A DNA stretch of 64,000 nt from Litoribacter populi (lineage in GTDB: Bacteria > Bacteroidota > Bacteroidia > Cytophagales > Cyclobacteriaceae). Each line of letters opens with the position of its first letter. Position 1 is the stretch's first letter. Under the pieces are notes generated by a model. It had not been told where the DNA came from and did no database searches. It saw nothing but the letters and a program-made list of their open reading frames with translations. Positions 52,589-60,462 of the stretch are shown here, in pieces. Location: positions 62,001 through 126,000 of the forward strand of contig NZ_VMKN01000001.1 in the NCBI RefSeq assembly GCF_007483685.1. The letters run 5' to 3'. The position numbers were made by a program, and so were the translations under genes.

Positions 52589-52942
52589 ATGGAAATCAGC
52601 GGAAAAATTATTCAGGTACTTCCTGAGCAAGGTGGAACCGGCAGAAATGGTGCTTGGAGAAAGCAGGATTACATCCTAGAAACTACCGGACAATATCCTA
52701 AGAAGGTTTGCATCACCGTGTGGGGTGACAAAATCGACCAGTTCGGCATGCAAGAAAACATGGATGTGACAGCCGGAATCGAAGTAGAAAGCAGAGAATA
52801 CAACGGCAAATGGTACACCGATGTAAAAGCTTGGAAAGTGGACAAGCAAGGTGGACAAAGTGCAGGTGCAGCATCTCCTAACAAGATGCCGGAAGTAACT
52901 ACTTTCAACGAAGATAGCGGAGACGACGTACTTCCATTCTAA
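52589..52942 (+). CDS. DUF3127 OB-fold protein with SSB-like tail
   Basis: A 117-residue protein of the DUF3127 family, predicted to form an OB-fold of about 80 residues (MEISGKIIQVLPEQGG; RKQDYILETTGQYPKKVC; VESREYNGKWYTDVKAW). After a short linker it ends in SGDDVLPF, closely resembling the DDxxPF tip by which SSB binds its partners (the true SSB at 22679-23140 ends DDLPF). It may bind nucleic acid and dock to SSB-interacting proteins; this is inference. A strong terminator follows. Confidence 0.88.
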   Translation: MEISGKIIQVLPEQGGTGRNGAWRKQDYILETTGQYPKKVCITVWGDKIDQFGMQENMDVTAGIEVESREYNGKWYTDVKAWKVDKQGGQSAGAASPNKMPEVTTFNEDSGDDVLPF

Positions 52943-52948
52943 AAATCT

Positions 52949-52976
52949 AAAAGCGGCCCTCGAGCCGCTTTTTTTA
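52949..52976 (+). terminator. Intrinsic terminator after DUF3127
   Basis: AAAGCGGC (52950-52957) and GCCGCTTT (52964-52971) form an 8-bp stem with a 6-nt loop, preceded by A residues and followed by TTTTT. Confidence 0.9.
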
Positions 52977-52999
52977 TCTCCCGTCTCCGGTCTTCCGCC
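52977..52999 (-). repeat. Purine-rich stop-codon-proximal repeat, copy 3
   Basis: On the minus strand it reads GGCGGAAGACCGGAGACGGG, starting 5 nt after the stop codon of the leftward 50-residue gene at 53005-53157. It is in the sense of that small gene, consistent with the other copies. Confidence 0.6.
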
Positions 53000-53004
53000 T
53001 TTTC

Positions 53005-53157
53005 CTACCTAAACTGATTCTCCCCAAACGCAAAGCCCAAATACACCCCTCCAATCATCATCACCAAGGCAATCCCACCTAAAAGCAAAAGTACCCCCAA
53101 AGGCATTTCCCAGTCCTGATCTCCAATCCTGAATTTTATAATCCTATTCAAATCCAT
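53005..53157 (-). CDS. Small single-span membrane protein, 50 residues
   Basis: An ATG-initiated frame of 50 codons encodes a protein starting MDLNRIIKFRIGDQDWEMPL, followed by one hydrophobic segment rich in Leu, Gly, Val and Met (about residues 20-43) and a polar end ENQFR. The clear polar-membrane-polar layout, a proper start and a family repeat right after its stop support a real small gene. I do not know a named family. It lies between the DUF3127 terminator and a second small membrane gene read the other way. Confidence 0.6.
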   Translation of the reverse strand: MDLNRIIKFRIGDQDWEMPLGVLLLLGGIALVMMIGGVYLGFAFGENQFR

Positions 53158-53240
53158 ATTTTAAGCTTTAAGGCAAAATTAAGGTAAATAAAATCTAATG
53201 CCCATTTTTTGGTATATTAGGGAAAGCTAAATAATTGAAG

Positions 53241-53444
53241 ATGGACGAATCTATTTTTGACAATTACTGGATAATCCTGCTAATTCTATTGGCAGTGGTA
53301 TGGGAGTTTTTCTGGAAAGCTTTGGCACTTTGGCAATCTGCTCGCCGCGACCAAAAAGAATGGTTTGTAGCGATTTTACTTGTTAATTCCCTCGGCATCC
53401 TTCCGATCATTTACATCCTCATGCATCAGAAAAAAAACTGGTAA
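53241..53444 (+). CDS. DUF5652-like small membrane protein
   Basis: A 67-residue protein with two membrane helices: IILLILLAVVWEFFWKALALW and FVAILLVNSLGILPIIYIL, separated by a polar loop (QSARRDQKEW). The layout and the WKALALWxxAR motif match the DUF5652 family of small membrane proteins, a PLD-nuclease-N-like pattern. ATG at 53241 is preferred to a TTG two codons upstream. The function is unknown. Confidence 0.8.
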   Translation: MDESIFDNYWIILLILLAVVWEFFWKALALWQSARRDQKEWFVAILLVNSLGILPIIYILMHQKKNW

Positions 53445-53453
53445 ACCCAGCTT

Positions 53454-54056
53454 TTATTTCACCCAGAAAACTTTATCCTCAATTGGCTTTCTTTTGGCTG
53501 CCGGCCAATGGTCGGAAGCGGGCTTGGCTACATAGAAAAAACCCATGAGCCTGTCTTCATCCTTCAGGCCTAAATGTTCCTTAGCTTCCGGATAGAAGGT
53601 CACCCCACCTGTCCCCCAATAAGCCGCCAATCCATGAGCCGATGCTGTCAGATACATGTTCTGCACCGCCATGGCCACAGCAGCGATTTCTTCCATCTCT
53701 GGAAGGTTGGCCTTTAGATCGCGTTTCATCCCGATAGCAATGATGTGGGAGGCTTTCAGTGGATTTTCCTGAAGCTTCTTATATGCAACATCCGAAAATG
53801 TCCCATTTTTTTCCGCCCTTTCCATATAAAGCTGAGATTGAAAATCAGCAAATTTCTGTAAACCCTCTCCCGTAAAAACTGTAAACCTCCACGGTTCCGT
53901 CAATTTGTGGGTTGGTGCATAGTTGGCGTTTTCAAGCATTTCCTGGATGATGCTTTCATCAACAGGATCATTTTCCTTAAACTGAGCCACAAACATGCTT
54001 CTTCTGTTACGAATAATTTTATTTACCTCTTCAATATTAAAATCAGGTCTTTCCAT
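53454..54056 (-). CDS. Nitroreductase-family flavoprotein
   Basis: A 200-residue FMN-dependent NAD(P)H oxidoreductase of the nitroreductase superfamily. The N-terminal FMN-binding NRRSMFVAQFK, the central ANYAPTHKLTEPWRFTVF, and the AAVAMAVQNMYLTASAHGLAAYWGTGG helix with the GLAA.W.G signature are visible. It probably reduces nitro compounds, quinones or related electrophiles in the cytoplasm. It is convergent with the DUF5652-like gene (9-nt gap). Confidence 0.9.
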   Translation of the reverse strand: MERPDFNIEEVNKIIRNRRSMFVAQFKENDPVDESIIQEMLENANYAPTHKLTEPWRFTVFTGEGLQKFADFQSQLYMERAEKNGTFSDVAYKKLQENPLKASHIIAIGMKRDLKANLPEMEEIAAVAMAVQNMYLTASAHGLAAYWGTGGVTFYPEAKEHLGLKDEDRLMGFFYVAKPASDHWPAAKRKPIEDKVFWVK

Positions 54057-54156
54057 AAAATGTTATTTTTCTCGTTTAATATTTTGCTTAATTATTACGC
54101 CAACCGGAATCGCTAACTTTTAGAAGCATGATCAACGTCTAGATTTATGCTACTAC

Positions 54157-54181
54157 GGTCTTCGGTCTCCCGTCTTCCGTC
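54157..54181 (-). repeat. Purine-rich stop-codon-proximal repeat, copy 4
   Basis: On the minus strand it reads GACGGAAGACGGGAGACC then GAAGACC, 3 nt after the stop codon of the TonB-dependent receptor gene, in its sense orientation. Confidence 0.65.
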
Positions 54182-54184
54182 TTT

Positions 54185-56446
54185 TTAATATCTAAAACCA
54201 ACCTTCACCCCACCAAAATAATTCCTTCCAGGGGCTGGTTGATAATATCTTGCAGCAAAGGCATTAAGGTCATTTCCCAGGCTATACGACTCATCGAGCA
54301 GGTTTTCGGCACCGCCATAAACCTCCAGATCCCAACGGTTGGCTAAGGTTTTCCTCCACCCTATCCTGGCACTAAGTAAGTTATACTCTTCTTGAAAAAC
54401 CGTATTGGCGTCATTTAAAGGAATTTTATCCACATACTGATGGGTGAAATTTACATAGAATCCCCAAGCTGTGCTTAGATCCAGCTGATTCACCAAGCTG
54501 TTAGGTGCAACGCCTGTGAGTTGGTTGCCTGAAAAATCATTGCCACCACTTTCATAATTCCGGAATTCGAAATAATGGCCGGTAAAGGCATGAGTTATTT
54601 TTAGGTTTGTAATTGCCCCAGTAGGGTTTTGAATTAGGGAATAATCAAGTTGTGCCTCCACGCCCCGTTGATCGGTAGCTCCAGCATTCCTAAATAAAAC
54701 CACTCCTTGCTCATTCGTGAAGGTTGTAATGGTTTCATTCAGCCTGAAATAGAAAACACTCGCATCGAAATTTACCCTTCCCTGCCACCATCCGGCACGG
54801 TACCCGGCTTCATAATTAATACCCCTTTCGGCATCCAAGTCCAAATTAATAGATCCCTCATTAGTCCTCACTTCGGCGATAGTGGGCGGAGAAAAACCTG
54901 AACTGACGCTGGCATGTACTGCCGAGAAGTCATTGAGTTTTTTGGAGAGCGCCACCCTTGGGATAACCACAGGATCAAATCTTCTTCCTGCCGCAGATGG
55001 GGTCCCGAGCTGAGCATCTATACTTCTGTTGATGTCATACCGTGAAAAGTTTTCGCTCAACGCTAAAGTCAAAATGATATCGGAAGGCAACTCCAATTCG
55101 GCCTGCTGAAAAAAGAACCCTTGAGTGGTGATCAAATCATCGGCAAACCTCACCGTATCGGCCACCCCATCACGATTTCCGAAATTCTGCGCAGCCGTCT
55201 TACCGTATTGATACTCCCCACCGACAATTAACCTCAGTCCTACGTTTCCTATCCTGTCATTATAAGTAAATTTGGTCCTCCCACCATAGCTGTGCTGAAG
55301 TTCCCTTTTATAATCCAAAATAAAAGGGTTTTCAAACTCACTTGTCTGGGCATATGCCGAGGTTACATTTTCCAAATTTTCCATAATTTGGTAAGTGTGG
55401 GTTAGCCCTGCGTAAAGTGATTTCTGAGCTATGGAGGAGTTTTGCTCAATTGACCCCGGCCTTGCCATTCGGGGATTTTCAAGCACCTGCTCTTCGGTCA
55501 ATGCTCCGGGGATCTGATAATTTAGATCGCTGTAGAGGATATTGGTCGAAATGCTTTGTTTAGCAGAGGGAGAAAAATGACCACCCAATTGGAAAACCTT
55601 TCTATCTACAGCACTATGCTCTCTGTATCCATCAGATTGCTGATGTACGTATGAGGCACTTATCCCTCCGTTCTCCAATCGCTGATCCACAGCAAAGCGA
55701 TACCGTCGCATCCCAAAATCTCCAATGGCCAATTCAGAACTGATTTTATTCTGGTTCGACTGCTGAAGACTCTGAAGGTTTATTACCCCTCCATTACCTG
55801 CGCCATAAATGCTACCAGCAGGGCCCTTAATAATTTCTGAATTCTGGATATTTGAAAGGTCCAACAAATTTAAAGGTGTCGTACCGTCCGGAAACGTGAA
55901 TGGCATGTCATTCCAATATACCTTAACATTTCTCACCCCAAAAGGAGAGCGTAGAGCGCTGCCCCGAATGGAAATCCTATAACTGGCCGGTGCCCTCTCC
56001 TCAACTCTTATTCCCGGTTTGGTATTAAATGCCTGGACAATTGACGTTTCATTGAACCTATAAAGTTCCGCTTCAGTAACTCTGCTAATGGCGGCGGCCT
56101 GTTCCAATAAGGGTCTATCCGCTTCAAAAGCCGAAACCACCACTTCACCAAGGGAAGTGGTCTTTTTATCCAGTCTTACTTCTCTGCTCATTCCTGGCCT
56201 CAGTTGAAAACTTTGGTTTTCATAAGCAATATGACTGACCATAACAAAGTAGTTTTGAGAAAGGCTAAAGCTAATTATTCCATTTTCATCGGAGACCTGG
56301 GTTTCCATACCCTCTGCCTGGATTGTGGCCCCAGGTATAGTTTCCTGAGTTTCTTTATCTAAAATTATTAACTGAACCTCCTGGGCTTGCAAGGTGATTG
56401 GTATTGCCAGGAGTAAAAGGAAAAAATAACGCATAATAAATTTCAT
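54185..56446 (-). CDS. TonB-dependent outer-membrane receptor with N-terminal carboxypeptidase-regulatory-like domain
   Basis: A 753-residue outer-membrane active transporter. After a signal peptide (ending LQAQ) comes a CarboxypepD_reg-like domain (about residues 22-105, a Bacteroidota hallmark), a plug domain (about 115-225, with INLQSLQQS after GAGNGGVINLQS), and a 22-strand-type barrel ending in the aromatic YFGGVKVGFRY. The barrel resembles siderophore/iron-type receptors (FecA/PfeA group). The first ATG (56446) and a second one four codons later are both possible. No SusD partner is adjacent, so it is not a typical polysaccharide locus. Confidence 0.88.
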   Translation of the reverse strand: MKFIMRYFFLLLLAIPITLQAQEVQLIILDKETQETIPGATIQAEGMETQVSDENGIISFSLSQNYFVMVSHIAYENQSFQLRPGMSREVRLDKKTTSLGEVVVSAFEADRPLLEQAAAISRVTEAELYRFNETSIVQAFNTKPGIRVEERAPASYRISIRGSALRSPFGVRNVKVYWNDMPFTFPDGTTPLNLLDLSNIQNSEIIKGPAGSIYGAGNGGVINLQSLQQSNQNKISSELAIGDFGMRRYRFAVDQRLENGGISASYVHQQSDGYREHSAVDRKVFQLGGHFSPSAKQSISTNILYSDLNYQIPGALTEEQVLENPRMARPGSIEQNSSIAQKSLYAGLTHTYQIMENLENVTSAYAQTSEFENPFILDYKRELQHSYGGRTKFTYNDRIGNVGLRLIVGGEYQYGKTAAQNFGNRDGVADTVRFADDLITTQGFFFQQAELELPSDIILTLALSENFSRYDINRSIDAQLGTPSAAGRRFDPVVIPRVALSKKLNDFSAVHASVSSGFSPPTIAEVRTNEGSINLDLDAERGINYEAGYRAGWWQGRVNFDASVFYFRLNETITTFTNEQGVVLFRNAGATDQRGVEAQLDYSLIQNPTGAITNLKITHAFTGHYFEFRNYESGGNDFSGNQLTGVAPNSLVNQLDLSTAWGFYVNFTHQYVDKIPLNDANTVFQEEYNLLSARIGWRKTLANRWDLEVYGGAENLLDESYSLGNDLNAFAARYYQPAPGRNYFGGVKVGFRY

Positions 56447-56490
56447 ATATAACTCAATTCATTCTGGACAAAAAGGTTTTGTCCCTTAAG

Positions 56491-56517
56491 CAAAAAAGAC
56501 GGCTTCTTACCGTCTTT
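56491..56517 (-). terminator. Intrinsic terminator after slyD
   Basis: On the minus strand AAAGACGG and CCGTCTTT form an 8-bp stem with a 7-nt loop, followed by TTTGC. It is 8 nt after the slyD stop and isolates it from the TonB receptor gene. Confidence 0.82.
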
Positions 56518-56524
56518 ATTTGTT

Positions 56525-57037
56525 TTAATGTTGGTGACCTCCTGGCCCATGTACGTGGCCATGTTCAAGTTCCTCCGGTTCGGCCTCCCGAATAGATACA
56601 ACCTCGCCTTTAAAATAAAGATCATATCCGGCTAGCGGAGAGTTGAAATCCATATGTACCCCTTTATAATCTACCTTTAGAATCTCTCCTCGCAGACGAT
56701 TTCCTTTATCGTCCTTCATTGGGATCACGTTTCCAATCTTCAGGATATCTTTGTTTTTCTTACTTTGTTCTTTAAAGTTTGATTTCGGAATGATCACTTT
56801 TCTGGCTTCATCGTAATCACCATAGCCGTTTTCAAAATCTATAAAAACCTCGAAAGGATCTCCCACTGATTTACCTGCAATCGCTTCCTCAAGCTTGGGC
56901 AGAATATTATTGGCGCCAAAAAGGAATGGAAAAGGTTCGTCTTTGGTTACTTTTTCCCGGAATTCCTTGCCGTTTTCGCCATCATCCACATGTAGCTCAT
57001 AAGCCACACTTACTACTTTGTTGTTTTCAGCTATCAT
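56525..57037 (-). CDS. slyD: SlyD-like FKBP-type peptidyl-prolyl isomerase
   Basis: A 170-residue prolyl isomerase and metal-binding chaperone. The split FKBP domain surrounds an IF (insert-in-flap) chaperone domain (about residues 70-130). FKBP motifs are VSVAYELHVDDGE, FLFGANNILPKLEEAIAGKSVGD and FNSPLAGYDLYFKGEV. The C-terminus is His-rich (HGHVHGPGGHQH), the nickel-binding tail of SlyD. It acts in the cytoplasm. Confidence 0.93.
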   Translation of the reverse strand: MIAENNKVVSVAYELHVDDGENGKEFREKVTKDEPFPFLFGANNILPKLEEAIAGKSVGDPFEVFIDFENGYGDYDEARKVIIPKSNFKEQSKKNKDILKIGNVIPMKDDKGNRLRGEILKVDYKGVHMDFNSPLAGYDLYFKGEVVSIREAEPEELEHGHVHGPGGHQH

Positions 57038-57054
57038 AAGGGCAAATTTAAGCA

Positions 57055-57081
57055 GTCGGGCTTCAAAAACTGAAGCCCGAC
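57055..57081. terminator. GTCGGGCTTC hairpin between slyD and the downstream-of-promoter gene
   Basis: GTCGGGCTTC (57055-57064) and GAAGCCCGAC (57072-57081) form a perfect 10-bp stem with a 7-nt loop. It lies right after the stop of the leftward gene ending at 57087 and 18 nt upstream of slyD, so it may terminate that gene. Confidence 0.6.
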
Positions 57082-57086
57082 ATTAC

Positions 57087-57824
57087 TTATTTTTTATATG
57101 CATCCTTGTAAGGGGACCATATTTCATAAATCGGATCACCTTTGGAACTCATCCCACTGTGGTGCCACTCACTGTCTTTTACCTCATAATCAAATTCTAA
57201 GCTGGCTCCCACCCTGCTGTCATCTCTGGAGAAAAATTCAATATTCTCTGTGTATTTTCCATTTTCGGCTGAGTAGGTGCCACCCCCAGTACCCATAAAT
57301 TGCTTCGTCTCAGAATTAAAGGCAATCCACTGGAATCGTCCTCCACCGAGAATTTTAACCGTTCTTCGGGCTCCAGGAGTGGAGCGGCTCATTTCTCCGT
57401 CACTTTGACGGCCGGTAAACACCCAGTTGCCACTAAGATCATCAGTATTATCACTGATTTTTTCCCAGATTTCAATTCTCTCCCTGCCATCATCTTGCCC
57501 TGTAATGACCAACTTACCTTCTACCCAGTCCACTTGATGGGAATTAGAAGATCCAATTAGATCCTCATTGTCGGTGTGGAAATCAAATGTTTCAGAATAA
57601 GTGCTGCCATCCAGTTGAAATTCGCCACCACCGGCACTGTGGAATTTATCCCCTTCTTTTTCCTTTGCCCCAAAGGCAAAATACCCATCTTGGTAAATCT
57701 TCACAAACTCATGTTGGGGCATATCCTGACCGTTGACATGAGTAAGCTTCCATGCGCCTTCCAGATCTTGCCCATAAGCGAGTCCGGTAAACATAAATAA
57801 TGCTATAAATAGTAATCTTGTCAT
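57087..57824 (-). CDS. Secreted protein with two tandem lipocalin-like domains
   Basis: A 245-residue secreted protein with a signal peptide (MTRLLFIALFMFTGLAYGQ). The mature part is an internal duplication of about 105 residues: LEGAWKLTHV...FAFGAKEKE...GGGEFQLDGSTYSETFDF...EIWEKI is repeated as LSGNWVFTGR...FQWIAFNSE...GGGTYSAENGKYTENIEF...EIWSPY. Each unit looks like a beta-barrel of the lipocalin-like or calycin type, so ligand binding is possible. No known ligand or named family can be given. Confidence 0.7.
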   Translation of the reverse strand: MTRLLFIALFMFTGLAYGQDLEGAWKLTHVNGQDMPQHEFVKIYQDGYFAFGAKEKEGDKFHSAGGGEFQLDGSTYSETFDFHTDNEDLIGSSNSHQVDWVEGKLVITGQDDGRERIEIWEKISDNTDDLSGNWVFTGRQSDGEMSRSTPGARRTVKILGGGRFQWIAFNSETKQFMGTGGGTYSAENGKYTENIEFFSRDDSRVGASLEFDYEVKDSEWHHSGMSSKGDPIYEIWSPYKDAYKK

Positions 57825-58005
57825 GTTATAAAGGGTTATTTGGTTAAAAATAATTGTTTCTTTGCAGCGTCAAATAATTCTTGATTGCCTACCTGCTTAT
57901 GGTGCGGAACTTGCACTTAGGCAAAATAGATTAAATGCCTAATAGGCAACCTTATGCTAATTTACATTGTTTCCCCTAGGATCAAAAACAGGATTTATTT
58001 TTAAA

Positions 58006-58614
58006 ATGTTAATGGAACAACAGAAACGGGTTCATTCTCAAAAAGAGAAGAGAGCTTATTTAATTAAAAACATTGTTAAAGGACTAGCCATGTTTGCCTT
58101 GTTGATAGGCACCTTTATCATCGCGGGTAAAACTCTCGATCCTGAACGCTTTGCCTGGATTCAGCCAATTTTCGGAAGGGTCACCTTAATCATTTCAATC
58201 TTTATAGCTTCTGAGGGTTTGTCAGGCCTATTGCCCCCGGAAATCTTCATCATTTGGGCGATGCAGGATGGCACCTTCCTTCATTTCATGTTCAAGGTTC
58301 TATTTCTTTCCTTAATTTCCTATGGAGCTGGATTCCTTTTATATACAGTTGGGAGAAATCTTCGCAACAACCAAAAATTCAGAGCTATTAAGCTGAAATT
58401 TTTCTCCAAATACGATAAATTATTCCGTGAATATGGCGGCTTTTTAATAATTGTAGCCGCCTTGAGTCCCCTACCTTTCGGGATTATCTGTCTCATGGGG
58501 GGAGCCTCAGCCTACAATCGCAAAAAATACCTAAGATATAGTCTATGGCGCGTTGTTAGATTTGTTATTTATGGTATTATTTTATGGCAAATAGATGGAT
58601 TGCGATATGTCTAA
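58006..58614 (+). CDS. Multi-span membrane protein, VTT/DedA-like
   Basis: A 202-residue membrane protein with a basic N-terminus (QQKRVHSQKEKRAYLIK) and about five hydrophobic helices. The central FLLYTVGRNLRNN and the GGFLIIVAALSPLPFGIICLMGGASAYNRKKYL region resemble the VTT (DedA/SNARE-associated) pattern of re-entrant helix then PLPF, but the protein is short for that family. The start at 58006 (ATG) was preferred to an upstream TTG. It overlaps the Rieske gene by 8 nt, so they are one operon. Confidence 0.7.
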   Translation: MLMEQQKRVHSQKEKRAYLIKNIVKGLAMFALLIGTFIIAGKTLDPERFAWIQPIFGRVTLIISIFIASEGLSGLLPPEIFIIWAMQDGTFLHFMFKVLFLSLISYGAGFLLYTVGRNLRNNQKFRAIKLKFFSKYDKLFREYGGFLIIVAALSPLPFGIICLMGGASAYNRKKYLRYSLWRVVRFVIYGIILWQIDGLRYV

Positions 58615-58933
58615 AAAATTTACGTTAGGCTCTGACAGGTCGTCTGCCCTAAGCCTGCTTCCCGAAAAAGCGATCCGTAAAGTTCAGCTAGGAGATGATT
58701 TGATCTGTTTGACAAGGATTGGAGAAAAGATTTTTGCCTTCCAGCACCTCTGTCCCCATCAGTCCGCCTCATTGGTGGATGGCAAAATCAACAGCTTCGA
58801 TGAAATAATCTGCCCCCTCCATCATTATCGCTTTGACCTTCACACCGGAGACCTCCGCTCAGGTGACAATTGTCCTGACCTGAAAGTCTACCAATCGGAG
58901 CTATCGGATGAAGGAATCACAATTTTTATATAA
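58607..58933 (+). CDS. Rieske-type 2Fe-2S ferredoxin-like protein
   Basis: A 108-residue single-domain Rieske protein. The cluster ligands follow the C-x-H-x17-C-x2-H pattern: C49 and H51 in LCPHQS, C69 and H72 in ICPLHHYRFDL. It lacks a signal peptide or an oxygenase domain, so it may be the electron carrier of an oxygenase or nitrite reductase-like system. No partner enzyme is next to it; the only linked gene is the membrane protein it overlaps. Confidence 0.9.
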   Translation: MSKKFTLGSDRSSALSLLPEKAIRKVQLGDDLICLTRIGEKIFAFQHLCPHQSASLVDGKINSFDEIICPLHHYRFDLHTGDLRSGDNCPDLKVYQSELSDEGITIFI

Positions 58934-58956
58934 GGAGCCTTCCTTTTCCGTTCCAA

Positions 58957-58977
58957 GGTCTCCTGTCTTCCCTCTTC
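58957..58977 (-). repeat. Purine-rich stop-codon-proximal repeat, copy 5
   Basis: On the minus strand it reads GAAGAGGGAAGACAGGAGACC and overlaps the stop codon of the SDR gene (stop at 58976), in its sense orientation. It is the most degenerate copy. Confidence 0.5.
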
Positions 58978-59722
58978 AGGCCTGATCTGTTGGCCTTACA
59001 ATAATCTCATTCACGTTGGCACGCTTACTAGCACATATGGCATAGAGTACCGTGCCTGCCACATCCTCGGGAAGCAGCATCCTCATTTTGTCCATACCAC
59101 TTTTTTCACGGTTTTCTATCACTTTTGGATCCTCGATAGTGGAGGAAATTTCGGAAATGGTCGCCCCCGGCATCACACAGGTAACCCGAATCCCTTTACT
59201 TGCCGACAATTCAGCTCTCAAGCCTTCTGTGAATACATTTACCGCAGCTTTTGTTGCTGTATAGACTGCCCCTCCAGGAAAGGTTTTTAAGGCAGCGTCT
59301 GAGGAAATGTTAATTATATGACCATCTCCCTGATCTAGGAATGCTGGCAACACGGCCCCACATCCATAAATTACCCCCTTTAAATTGGTGTCCACCATGT
59401 TGTCCCAGCCATCATGATCCAAGCTTTCAAAATAAGACAAAGGCATTACTCCTGCATTATTAATCATCACATCGATCCTTCCAAATTTATCAAGGGTGAA
59501 CTTAACTATACGGTCCAAATCGCCTCTAAAAGTCACATCAGTGGGAACGAAGCAGGAGTTTCCTCCTCTTTGGTTTATTTTTTCACAATTCTGCTCCAAA
59601 ATATCTTCCCTTCGCGCACCCATTACGACGGTGGCGCCTTCTTCGGCCAATTTAAAACAAATTGCCTCACCAATACCACTAGAAGCACCCGTCACTATCA
59701 CTACTTTCTTGTCCAATTTCAT
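58976..59722 (-). CDS. Short-chain dehydrogenase/reductase (SDR)
   Basis: A 248-residue classical SDR. The cofactor motif is VTGASSGIGEAI near residue 11; NNAGVMPLS, NISSDAALK and the catalytic YTATKAAV (YxxxK) follow. The coenzyme is probably NADP, based on the ARRED basic residues after strand 2. It may be an oxidoreductase of the YdfG/serine-dehydrogenase-like group; the substrate is unknown. It stands alone. Confidence 0.92.
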   Translation of the reverse strand: MKLDKKVVIVTGASSGIGEAICFKLAEEGATVVMGARREDILEQNCEKINQRGGNSCFVPTDVTFRGDLDRIVKFTLDKFGRIDVMINNAGVMPLSYFESLDHDGWDNMVDTNLKGVIYGCGAVLPAFLDQGDGHIINISSDAALKTFPGGAVYTATKAAVNVFTEGLRAELSASKGIRVTCVMPGATISEISSTIEDPKVIENREKSGMDKMRMLLPEDVAGTVLYAICASKRANVNEIIVRPTDQA

Positions 59723-59866
59723 CCTAAAGAGGTTTTTGAAAAATTTAAGGTTAGGCTTATTTACATATCAAAAAAGAATCCAAAAATATTTTTTATTAAA
59801 TATGGCATTTTGGATTGATTTTAAAGGATAATAAAATGTAAATTGAACGAGATTACCAATTGACGT

Positions 59867-60385
59867 ATGAACAAGAATTTTATCAGTGGGCTGATTTTGG
59901 CGGTCATGGTGGGCTGTCAGGCCCCGCAAACCAGCAGTGAGGCCCCAATACCCTCCAATGAGCCTATGGATACGGTAACGAATGGAGGCGAGGAACGTAA
60001 GGTTTCTGAAATTAAACCAAAATTGGAACAAATGCTATCGGCGGCACATTCGGCTCTCGATGCAAAAGAACAGGAAAAGCAGGATTCCTTGGGCCAAAAA
60101 GAAGTTTTGGTCTTGAGGTCTGACGGTGAGAATTGGCCGGTAGTCATGGAAGTGGACAGGCCTGAGGGCAAATTTGTGTACTATTTCCAAAATCAGCAAT
60201 TACTAGCCGTAGATAATCCAAGAGGACATTTTATAATTGAGGACAACAAAATGAAAGTATGGGCAGACCAAAATTGGAAGCCTCTGACCCATAAAAGCAC
60301 CGAGGAGTGGATCGATCAGGAAAACCAAATTTTGCTGGAAGCCAAAAACTACTTAGCGACTTTTGATATTAATTATGAATATTGA
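59867..60385 (+). CDS. Predicted lipoprotein of unknown function
   Basis: A 172-residue predicted lipoprotein (MNKNFISGLILAVMVGCQAP, lipobox Cys at about residue 17). A Ser/Pro/Glu-rich linker follows, then a helical, Ala/Glu/Lys-rich stretch and a short beta-rich end (VLVLRSDGENWPVVMEVDR; GKFVYYFQNQQLLAVDN). I do not recognise a family. It is followed by a second envelope gene 77 nt on. Confidence 0.6.
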   Translation: MNKNFISGLILAVMVGCQAPQTSSEAPIPSNEPMDTVTNGGEERKVSEIKPKLEQMLSAAHSALDAKEQEKQDSLGQKEVLVLRSDGENWPVVMEVDRPEGKFVYYFQNQQLLAVDNPRGHFIIEDNKMKVWADQNWKPLTHKSTEEWIDQENQILLEAKNYLATFDINYEY

Positions 60386-60462
60386 ACGTTGGGAACTATA
60401 ATTGCGTGAAAAGTAAAATCACTGGGCTACAGTGGTTAAAAATTTAGCTAAGCAGGTTTCTT

